64,000 bases of DNA, taken from Pseudeuparius sepicola. Taxonomy: Eukaryota > Arthropoda > Insecta > Coleoptera > Anthribidae. Positions 47,193 through 57,425 of this stretch are shown piece by piece. Location of the stretch: contig OY987298.1 of assembly GCA_963920635.1 (NCBI GenBank), positions 63,633,949 to 63,697,948 of the forward strand, written 5' to 3'. The number at the start of each line of letters is the position of its first letter. Positions within the stretch are counted from its first letter, which is position 1. Made by a program: the position numbers and the translations under genes. The notes under the pieces were generated by a model. The model saw nothing but the letters and a program-made list of their open reading frames with translations. It was not told the DNA's origin and did not search any database.

Positions 47193-47419
47193 CAGTCGCG
47201 GCCAATTTGAACTTGCAAGACCGTCTGAACTCTATGCCGAAATGAGGGAGACCCGGCGACATCCGGCAAGGCAACACCGCCCTTTCCCGCCCCGCACATC
47301 GCATTTACAAGAGCCGACGGTGAAGGGAAAGCAGACGAAAGCGGCTGGCGGCTAGCGATGTAGCCGGATGGCCTCTCAGGAACCCTCAAGACATTGCAAG
47401 TTCAAATTGGCCGCAGCCG
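47193..47419. mobile_element. GC-rich MITE with CAGTCGCGGCCA ends
   Basis: CAGTCGCGGCCAATTTGAAC at the left and CAAATTGGCCGCAGCCG at the right; the TIR is about 26 bp up to TTGCAAG. The ends resemble those of the zinc-finger TIR element at 37758. The interior is GC-rich (CCGGCGACATCCGGCAAGG). The right flank is TA, the left flank GT. Confidence 0.7.
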
Positions 47420-47536
47420 TACAATAGGGACTGCGAATGATTCCTAAAATGTCCAATTATAATTTGCAACAGTTTTAAATATGTTTGAGGACAACATTAA
47501 CACTTATTCCATAAAACAAAATGTTCTTAATCCTGA

Positions 47537-47727
47537 CAAGTGATAATAATAATAATAATAATAAAGCCATATATTTCCAACAGGTTTACCACCCAATTAC
47601 AGGAAACACTTACACCTAAAATAATAAACTTTACATACCAAATTTAAATTACAAGTGATATCAATATTAATATATAGTAAGATATATAGTATGACTAAAT
47701 ACATATTAACAAACTTCTAATTGCAAC
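47537..47727 (-). repeat. LINE 3' UTR with microsatellite tail
   Basis: The region lies after the stop codon (minus strand, TGA at 47728-47730) and ends in a TTA repeat (47543-47563 on the plus strand reads AAT repeats). A simple-repeat tail instead of poly(A) fits CR1/L2/I-type LINEs. Confidence 0.55.
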
Positions 47728-48625
47728 TCACTGGATGTCTATTCTGTTAAGAATTTTTTCAGCTATGGCTCGAATGGAAGTACAATGTACATCACAATGG
47801 GAAGAGACCATATTAAAATTCTGACACATATAGCTTATTGGAGACTGGGAGGAAACATTTGTGCGTGCTGTATTTATATAAAATGTAGGTTTAACTCTAG
47901 CCTCCAAGCGGGGAACATTAAAATTAACTTGACTAAGAAGTTCAGGGCAGTTTATTCTATTGTTTAAGAGGTTATATAAGAAAACCACCGACTGAAAGTC
48001 TCTTCTACTACTAAGAGATGATTCCTGGTATCTTTGCAGAAGATAATCATGATTTACTCCTCTAGGTGGGTAAGCTCCGTCCTCTCGGAAAGCAAGATAT
48101 TTTAAAAACCTTCTTTGGATACTTTCCAACCTCTTAATATGGTTATGATAGATAGGGAGCCAAACGAGTGAACAATATTCTAACCTTGATCTAATAAGCG
48201 AGTAGAAAAGCAACTTCATTGTTTTAACATTAGTAAAATGGCGGCTGTTTCTAATAACAAAACCTAACGTTTTTGAAGTGTGTGATATCAGTGTTTCCAC
48301 CTGAGGCAAAAATGAGAACTTATGATCAAATATAACTCCTAGATATTTCATTTCAGTTGTTCTTTCCAATTTAACACCATCCATGTTGTAGTCATAGTAA
48401 AGAGGGTTTTTCTTTTTTGAGAACGATATTACCTTACATTTTGAGTTATTGAGTTTCAGTCGGTTAGTTAGACACCAGTGAGTAATTCTCAGTAATTCGT
48501 TTTGAAGGGACACACAATCAGCCACAGTGTTAACCACATTATAAATTTTTATATCATCTGCATACATCAATCTGGGGCAATCAATATAATCAAGAATATC
48601 ATTAATAAATAGTAAAAATAGTAGG
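47728..48625 (-). CDS. LINE reverse transcriptase, C-terminal half (split)
   Basis: Minus-strand frame open from the insertion junction to the stop at 47728. It begins with FLLFINDILDYI directly after the target duplication, then LMYADDIKIYN with the catalytic Asp pair, MKYLGVIFDHKFSF, and a C-terminal domain SRLEYCSLVWLPIYHNHIKR. There is no RNase H. The family is a jockey/CR1/L2-type non-LTR element. No stop or frameshift was seen, so the LINE was probably intact until the palindromic element split it. The N-terminal half is at 63173-64000. The apparent ORF extends further right only by reading into the inserted arm. Confidence 0.93.
48620..48625. repeat. Target-site duplication, left copy (AGTAGG)
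   Basis: This equals 63173-63178. With one copy removed the LINE frame reads GPLL directly into FLLF, the normal order of RT motif B and what follows. Confidence 0.9.
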
Positions 48626-49080
48626 AGTAGATAGGCTGTGGGGTTTCTGGCCCACTTTCCCCATGTATTTCTTATGGGGGCAAAATCCTGCACTTTTTTG
48701 ACCAAACTTACCCCCTCCACTCCCACGCCACGCCCCCCGCCAAGCCCCCGGCCAATCAGAACGCGCCGACTAGGGTCTGAACCCTGCGCTAGTCCGAGGG
48801 GTGCCGAAGATGCCCGAGGGGTATGACCCCAGCGCGAGGTCATTGTCAAACCGTCCGCCCGCGGTGACGGTTCGAGCCGCCCGATGTCCAGCCGCGACCT
48901 TCAAGCCGACCGGAAGCAGACCGCGGACATGTCTCGACATGAAGGGAGACTCTCACCGACGGCCACCCTGAACGTGGATTCCCAAATCTCGCGCCTTAGC
49001 AAATTGAAGTTTATGCAAGCCATGACGTCACACCCCCTTTGACCTACTGTCGACTCACCGCGGCCGACGGGATTCTGCTG
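48626..49080 (+). promoter_or_regulatory. GC-rich terminal block with CCAAT and CRE motifs
   Basis: CCAAT lies at 48752-48756 within GGCCAATCAGAACGCG, and the palindromic CRE core TGACGTCA at 49023-49030. The block is far richer in GC than the rest of the arm. Its mirror is at 62718-63172. It may be an inward-directed promoter or a transposase/terminal-protein binding region; motif presence is seen, function is inferred. Confidence 0.4.
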
Positions 49081-49814
49081 ACTTCACTCACTTTCTTTTT
49101 TATTTTACCAGGAATAATCGAAAAATCGGCGGCACATTCTAAGTGGTATAGTCTGCATTCAGTCTTCGCATGTTTTGATACACTGACCTATATACGTTCC
49201 AGTAACCTACCAAATAATTTCTAGATACTAACATTGCAAATCTACAGGGCGAAAAATGCATCATTTTATACAAATAAAATATGTCGGAGCAAACGTTATT
49301 ATTCGCTTGAAAACATTTTACTTTGCAGCGTGCAGCTGTCGTGATTGAATTTAGTTTCGAAAAAATCAACATACCCACATTCCAAAAAAAATTCAACCTA
49401 CTTTGCCCTGGAAAACATTTTTAACGACTAAAGTATCCAAAATATTTTAAACACCCTTCAAAAACACATTGTGAAATTTTGATGGTATAAAATACTAGAC
49501 TATCCATTTTTGAAAATAAAAACTAGGTGCCAAACATTCTATTGTTAGAAAAGAATGTCCATGCTACTACAGCCGTTAATAGATTACTAATAAAAAATAA
49601 AGCAGACAACGCAGTTTATTTAACGTTCAGTGCCTATAAAAAACGGCTATAAAAAAATCTGAGAAATTTCTGTATATTTACCAGGTGTTTGTTGTTGCCT
49701 TAAGGCAAAATACATACGTCTGAAAAGTTCAACCTATTTTGTTGTAGAATTTGGAATCTGATGATAAGTAAAAAAACCATTATGCAATAAAATACAAAAG
49801 TAGTATCAAAGCAT

Positions 49815-49885
49815 GTGTATCCGGAACGGCTTGAACCGCCGACGTTCGAGATCTGCTGGCGCAGCTTCCAGTACAATGGGCTTAT
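49815..49885 (-). other. tRNA-like fold, left copy
   Basis: On the minus strand TGTACTGG can pair with CCGGATACA (one bulge), enclosing a GCTG-CGC-CAGC hairpin and a CGGC-GGTTCAA-GCCG arm whose loop matches a pol III B box. An anticodon arm is poor and the A box weak. It is not a functional tRNA by inspection. Confidence 0.35.
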
Positions 49886-52800
49886 TTTCAGTCGAAACAC
49901 ACAAATATCTCCAAAAAACCTGAGAAAATGGCCATCACAAACAAAATCATGATTTTGTTTTTACCCAGCAGGAATATTATCGAAGGGATATGTGCCAGGA
50001 ATAGGGAATTATATTAAAAGTTCAGCCTACTTGGCCCTGAAAAATCGTATATTTTTAACTACTAATGAATTGAAAATATTCTGAACAGATTTCGAAAATA
50101 GTTTAATATCAATAAATCACGAATTTTTTGGTAATATAAGATGTAAACTATAGACTGAAAAATTGTTGCTTAAACAACATTGAAACTACACTGATAAAAA
50201 TATGCATCCATGGTTGAAACTACACTCTGTTACCTTAAGGTATAAAATCAAACGCAAACACATCTCCCAAAAAGTTCAACCTACTTTGCCCTGAAAAAAT
50301 CGAACAACAGAGGACATCGCTCACAAAACCAATACCAATAAGGACAAGAACGCTGAGGAAACTACACATATAAATGTTTAAAAAATGCCCACCGCGATCG
50401 CTCGACAAAAAACCGTGCAAAGTGGCTACGGCAAAAGGCTTGACCTTTGTCCTTAGGGACACGTGTGACCCGGTTGAAGTAGAATCTAAAAAAAACCTGT
50501 AAACCATACCTACAGTAGAATCTGCTAAAGTAAAATCCAGGTGTCAAAAAATCAATTAGGTACAAATAAGACAGTAAATCCCTCTTGTATTATTAGAAAA
50601 TACGTCGACGTCACAGCATACCCGTCGATGGCACCGCTAGCGTGTCCGGTCAAAAATGCATTCCGCTAGGCGTGAAAATTTATGATACTATCGACAGGAG
50701 TCTATAGGTACCCGTCACCTGCTGAAAAAGTATACAAAACAAAACCGATAAAATGTTCGTGGCATTTTTGTATATTAAAATATTTAATCGCGTATCTAAG
50801 TTGTTATTTTATTCATTACCTATCCCACAAATTTGGATTTTTAGCTCTTGTAATCTCTCGATGACGATTGAAACTACACTCATAAAAATGTTTAAAAAAT
50901 GCCCATCCCACGTGATCGCTCGACAAAAACAAAACGTGCAAAGTGGCTACTGCTCGAGGTTTGACCTTTGTCCTTAGGGACACGTGTGACCCAGTTGATG
51001 TAGAATCTAAAAAACCCTGTAAATCATACTTCCATAGCATAGAATCTAAAATCCCCGGTACAGTACGGATGAAAATTTCAAACCAGGCATAATCAACATG
51101 GATACACGTTCAAAGTAAAAAAAACTTGTCGGTCAACTATTTAACCCCGACATTTTCTTGATTTCTAGGAATAAAAAGAAATACTGCGATTGTAAGTCCA
51201 AAGCTATTTACGCTATGAAATTCGTTTAAAATGCGAATGATAATTTGTCGCATTAAAACCAGGCGTGAAAATTCAACATACGTCCCTAAGAAGTTCAACC
51301 AATTTTACCCTGGAAATAGAACATTTTTTAATGAATAAAATATCGAACATATTTTAAACACCCTTCTAAATATAGTATAAATCATGTTTTTTTTTTGATA
51401 ATGTGGAAAGCTAAACTGAAAATTGTTGCTAGAGGTTCTATTAAAGTAAAAACCGGGGTGCCAAAAAATCAACTATTATTAGAAAATACGCCGATGTCAT
51501 AATATAGCCGTCGATGACACCGTTAGCGTGTCCTATCAAAAAAAAAATGCGTTCTGCTTAATAAGGTATAAAAAAATCCATGACGGGGCTTAGATGAATA
51601 AATAAAGTTTGATGTATGTGAAAAGTATAGACTAAATTTTCGTATAGCCCGCGTGATCGCTCGAGGTGGCGGTACCCTCTGGACTAGAAAATATCATATC
51701 ATACAAACATGCGGCACGCAAAGTATTTAATAAAGAATAGATATATGAGCTCAAACATGTTGATCAGAAAAATATATTAATTTCTGGCGATTTAGTTTAC
51801 CAGTTATCATTTAAAAACAAAACCTGGTCCCAATATTCAGTGAACCTTATAAACCACCACTAAATAGCGAATCGGAAATAAGTAAAAATTATATATACCT
51901 AAATATATTATTTTGATATAAATTATGGCCGAAACTGAATTTATTGGGGTGAAGATGCAAGGAAATATTTTTAGCTAGGAAAAAGTAATGCAATTATCAT
52001 AGGTACTGGTTGCAGAACCCGTTGTCAGTTTTGCAAGGATTTTTGATACAAATATAATTGCTAACGTTTAATTTGTTTACCCCATTTACGAAAATGATAA
52101 CAAAATTGGATCAGACAAGATGTTTTTTCGAAGTATAGTTTTTAAACACAGGGTGCCACCACCGGTTTTACGATATAGGTTTCAAAATGCGACGCAAGTA
52201 CATAAAAAAATACCCTAGAGATAAGAAAACAAAATACAACTCACCGAAAGATTCTTGATGATGTATAAAAAGAAATCAGGTTACATCTAATGCCCCAGAC
52301 AGTAAAATAAACATCCCCGAGCTATCAGATATAACCAAACATCATTTTTCTAACGGCACAGTCATTTTCACGGGAAAAACAACCAGTAACCGTTCAAATT
52401 CCATAGATAGGTACTGCCGTAATCCAAAATTTCACTGAACTACGCGTATCTATTATACTGAAGTAGGTACTGATACACTTCCATCTTTCCAAAGAAAAAC
52501 AAACACGAAACTCAGACTTTTCATATATTTATTACAAAGCCTCGATAGAGTCTTTATCTGTGGCCACGACCGAGAATCTACTGAAGCAAGTGCGACGCAT
52601 AGGACGTGAAAAGTGCCGAGTTGGTTTTATTAAACAATGAAACTTATACCTACGTATACGGGTCCAAAAAAAAATATTGGCTTTAATTTTTTAAGGTGAG
52701 AAACACATCTAACAGCCAGTTTGGAAATATACAAGGCAAAAAAAGTAGTGATGTGGCTGTCCCATTTTATGTTTTATACAGGTTGGGTTATTTTAGAATA

Positions 52801-54379
52801 GTTGTTCAATAGACCGATACAACATCATAAACGCTTCCCGTTAGAACAGAATCTGATGAAAAGAAAAATTCCATCTGGGTCAAGCTACTACATAACCAAA
52901 ATAAAAAATACTGAACGTTATAAAATTTAAAAAATCATATTTTCAACGGATTTTTATCCTCTGAAAATTGTTCTTGTGTAAAATTCAGTTTCACTGGGTC
53001 AAGCTAGGTGGTAACTATATAACCAAAATAAAAAATACTGAACGTTATAAAATTAAAAAAAAATCATATTTTCAAGGGATTTTTGTCCTCTGAAAATTGG
53101 TTTTGTGTAAATTGAGTTTCAATAAGTTACTAATTGGGATAATAGGAAAAAATCTTAAGAATCTCTTATAGAATTCTGAGACAACGACCCTGAGAGTAAA
53201 TATCATACAAAAATCTTTGTGCGTTGACTTTCAACTCAATTTAATAATTAGGTTTAATAATGACAATTTTCTCGATTATCTAGAATCAAAAATATTGCGA
53301 GTGACAATTCACAATTTTCTAGATATCATGTGAAGCCTTATTATTGCGTCGTAAGTTAAAGGATCCAAAAATATTGGCTTAAATTGTTTAGTAAATGCGA
53401 TTAAAATATGTTTAGTTTATCAACAGTTAATTGTAACAGTTTATAATCTTAGAAGCGTAAACTCTTTAAAAAAATTTTTAGACAAAAAGTTGTAGTTTAA
53501 TAATGGTCAGTTGGATTCCTTTTGAATCATGTTTGCATATTACCTACAAGGAGTTACAACCTCAAAACATAGAAATCGCTCATTTTAAACCGATTTAATA
53601 AAAATTTCACCAAAACAATATTTTCACTCATATGATACACTTCTGATTAATAAAAAAGGCACCATAGGTAGTAATAATAAGATATTCAACGGAATTTTTA
53701 TCGACTGTTTGCCCATTTTGCTAGCTTTTGGGGGTATTCCTTGATATTTTAGACTGATAAAAATGAATAATAAAAATTAAAAATAAAAATTTCACCAAAA
53801 CAATACTTTCACTCATATAATACACTTCTGATTAATAAAAAAGGCACCATAGGTAGTAGTAATAAGATATTCAACGGAATTGTTATCGACTGTTTGCCCA
53901 TTTTGCTAGCTTTTGGGGGTATTCCTTGATATTTTAGACGGATAAAAATGAATAACTAAAATACAAAACGCACTGTTGACTTTACTTACGTGAATAGTAA
54001 GCCTATAATACGTATCGAAAACAGAGAAATATTCAGGTCAAGAAAAAAAATGGCCTAATTTACAAGTTTGTAAATCAAAAACTACCTTTTGGCTTTTCAT
54101 TTTGATGAGAAAATACGTCTAATTAGTAAGTCAAATAAATGGGACATCATGAAAGATATACTAATAATTGAACAAATGCTATCTTAGTTCTATAGGCAGA
54201 AAGGTACTATGGGTAGTAATAGTTTTGGGATCAAAAGACGACCTGTTAGCTTTTAAATTTGTTAAGAAAATACGTCTAATGAAATTGAAAGTAGTAACTA
54301 GGTTTTGGTTAACATTTCGTTAACGCGTTGATGAATAAGAATGCAAGTGAAAAGTAGACCGAATTTCCCAAAAAACGGT

Positions 54380-55630
54380 GAGTGACCAAACAAGTTATTA
54401 TAAAAAGTGGCTCGGGAGACCGATGTAACCTAGAAAACGCATTTCCTTCGAATAGAAAGTAAAAAAAAAAGTTGCAAAATGGGACTTAGACGAATATTTG
54501 ATGCATGTAAAAAGTAGGCAGAATTTTCGAAAATCGGGGACGGATCAAAAATTATTAAGTTGATCGGGAGGTTGAGATAACCTATGAAACACCTTTCATT
54601 CCAACAGAATCTGACAAAAAATTCCAAGAAAATTTTAGACGACTGTGTGCAAGTGAAAAGTATAGATACATAATTTTTTTGAAAAAACTACGACTGACCA
54701 AAAAAAATAGATATTAGAAAATTTTGCTCGGGAGATCGAGGTAACATAGAAAACGCCTTTCATCCGAATATAATCTGAAATAAATTCCGAGATGGGACTT
54801 AGACGAATGTTTGATGCAAGTGGAAAGTAGACCGAATTGCCGAAAAACGCGGGAGGTCGAGGTAACCTAGGAAAAACGCCTTTTATTCGAACAGAATCTG
54901 ACAAAAAAAATCCAAGACGAATGTTTGATGCAATTGAAAGGTAGACAGAATTTTAGAAAAACGGCAACTGATCAAAAAATATATATTCGAAAATTTTGGT
55001 CGGGAGCCCGAGGTAACCTAGAAAACGCCTTTCGTTCGAACAGAATCCGACAAAAAAATTCCAAGACGGGATGGTAGTTGGACGAGTGTTTGACGCAAGT
55101 TAAAAGTAGACAGAATATTAAAAAACGAGAACCGACCAAATAGTTATTAGAAGTGGCTCGGGAGGTCGAGGTAACCTAGGAAATGCCTTTCGTTTGAAAA
55201 GAATCTGACAAACAAAAAATCCAAGGCGAATATTTGATGCAATTGAAAGGTAGACAGAATTTTAGAAAAACGGCAACTGATCAAAAAAATATATATTCGA
55301 AAATTTTGGTCGGGAGCCCGAGGTAACCTAGAAAACGCCTTTTGTTCGAACAGAATCCGACAAAAAAAATTCCAAGACGGGATGGTAGTTGGACGAGTGT
55401 TTGACGCAAGTTAAAAGTAGACAGAATATTAAAAAACGAGAACCGACCAAATAGTTATTAGAAGTGGCTCGGGAGGTCGAGGTTCGTTCGAACAGAATCC
55501 GACAAAAAAATTCCAAGACATGACTTAGAAAAATATTCATTTGATGCAGATGAAAAAGAGACAGCATTTCTAAAAACACTTCGACTGACCTAAAAGTTAT
55601 TAGAAAAAGTTGCTCGGGAGGCCGATGTCT
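54380..55630. repeat. Tandem array in left arm, about 9 units
   Basis: The unit is about 156 bp with CGGGAGGTCGAGGTAACCTA, CGTTCGAACAGAATC and AAGTAGACAGAATTTT. Unit marks are near 54414, 54565, 54728, 54849, 55000, 55158, 55314, 55470 and 55615. Confidence 0.9.
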
Positions 55631-55640
55631 AGCAAAATAT

Positions 55641-55828
55641 AACACCATTGCACCGGAGTTATTTCCATCTACGTAACATTATTGGCGTGTTGGTCGACTA
55701 ATCGCGTTCGCTATTAAATTAATTATGACAGGTCAAATACGTATATAATGCAAATTAAAAAACGCTTTAACGAAGCGTTTACAATGCGATTAGTCGATAT
55801 TTCACTATATTTTTCACGATATTTCACG
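55641..55828. other. Central loop of the giant palindrome
   Basis: This is the only single-copy part of the element. CGACTAATCGC (55695-55705) pairs with GCGATTAGTCG (55786-55796). Within that loop AAACGCTT-TAACG-AAGCGTTT (55760-55780) forms a hairpin. CACGATATTT is repeated at 55815-55835. No ORF was seen. Confidence 0.8.
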
Positions 55829-55844
55829 ATATTTTACTAGACAT

Positions 55845-57425
55845 CGGCCTCCCGAGCAACTTTTTCTAATAACTTTTAGGTCAGTCGAAGTTTTTTTTTA
55901 GAAATGCTGTCTCTTTTTCATCTGCATCAAATGAATATTTTTCTAAGTCATGTCTTGGAATTTTTTTGTCGGATTCTGTTCGAACGAAAGGCATTTCCTA
56001 GGTTACCTCGACCTCCCGAGCCACTTCTAATAACTATTTGGTCGGTTCTCGTTTTTTAATATTCTGTCTACTTTTAACTTGCGTCAAACACTCGTCCAAC
56101 TACCATCCCGTCTTGGAATTTTTTTGTCGGATTCTGTTCGAACGAAAGGCGTTTTCTAGGTTACCTCGGGCTCCCGACCAAAATTTTCGAATATATACTT
56201 TTTTGATCAGTTGCCGTTTTTCTAAAATTCTGTCTACCTTTCAATTGCATCAAATATTCGTCTTGGATTTTTTTGTTTGTCAGATTCTTCTCAAACGAAA
56301 GGCATTTCCTAGGTTACCTCGACCTCCCGAGCCACTTCTAATAACTATTTGGTCGGTTCTCGTTTTTTAATATTCTGTCTACTTTTAACTTGCGTCAAAC
56401 ACTCGTCCAACTACCATCCCGTCTTGGAATTTTTTTGTCGGATTCTGTTCGAACGAAAGGCGTTTTCTAGGTTACCTCGGGCTCCCGACCAAAATTTTCG
56501 AATATATATTTTTTTGATCAGTTGCCGTTTTTCTAAAATTCTGTCTACCTTTCAATTGCATCAAATATTCGCCTTGGATTTTTTGTTTGTCAGATTCTTT
56601 TCAAACGAAAGGCATTTCCTAGGTTACCTCGACCTCCCGAGCCACTTCTAATAACTATTTGGTCGGTTCTCGTTTTTTAATATTCTGTCTACTTTTAACT
56701 TGCGTCAAACACTCGTCCAACCACCATCCCGTCTTGGAATTTTTTTGTCGGATTCTGTTCGAACGAAAGGCGTTTTCTAGGTTACCTCGGGCTCCCGACC
56801 AAAATTTTCGAATATATATTTTTTGATCAGTTGCCGTTTTTCTAAAATTCTGTCTACCTTTCAATTGCATCAAACATTCGTCTTGGATTTTTTTTGTCAG
56901 ATTCTGTTCGAATAAAAGGCGTTTTTCCTAGGTTACCTCGACCTCCCGCGTTTTTCGGCAATTCGGTCTACTTTCCACTTGCATCAAACATTCGTCTAAG
57001 TCCCATCTCGGAATTTATTTCAGATTATATTCGGATGAAAGGCGTTTTCTATGTTACCTCGATCTCCCGAGCAAAATTTTCTAATATCTATTTTTTTTGG
57101 TCAGTCGTAGTTTTTTCAAAAAAATTATGTATCTATACTTTTCACTTGCACACAGTCGTCTAAAATTTTCTTGGAATTTTTTGTCAGATTCTGTTGGAAT
57201 GAAAGGTGTTTCATAGGTTATCTCAACCTCCCGATCAACTTAATAATTTTTGATCCGTCCCCGATTTTCGAAAATTCTGCCTACTTTTTACATGCATCAA
57301 ATATTCGTCTAAGTCCCATTTTGCAACTTTTTTTTTTACTTTCTATTCGAAGGAAATGCGTTTTCTAGGTTACATCGGTCTCCCGAGCCACTTTTTATAA
57401 TAACTTGTTTGGTCACTCACCGTTT
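55845..57425. repeat. Tandem array in right arm, about 11 units
   Basis: The same 156-bp unit as in the left arm, inverted, with two more copies; a 313-bp dimer repeats almost exactly (56010-56320, 56322-56632 and 56634-56940). Confidence 0.9.

Larger units (their letters stand above)
48626..55640 (+). repeat. Left arm of the giant palindrome
   Basis: In order it contains a GC-rich terminal block (48626-49080), five spaced copies of a TTCAACCTACTTTGCCCTG-like motif (49393-51300), and a tRNA-like fold (49815-49885). Then follow a direct repeat of about 170 bp (near 50370 and 50890), AT-rich DNA, a 181-bp tandem duplication (53607-53955) and a tandem array of about 156-bp units (54380-55630). 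ORFs of up to about 105 codons show no known motif and mirror the other arm. Confidence 0.9.

Noticed and set aside
48626..48849. N-terminal extension of the left LINE ORF into the palindromic arm
   Set aside because: The open frame continues by chance through GC-rich arm DNA; the real LINE frame continues on the other side of the insertion at 63173.
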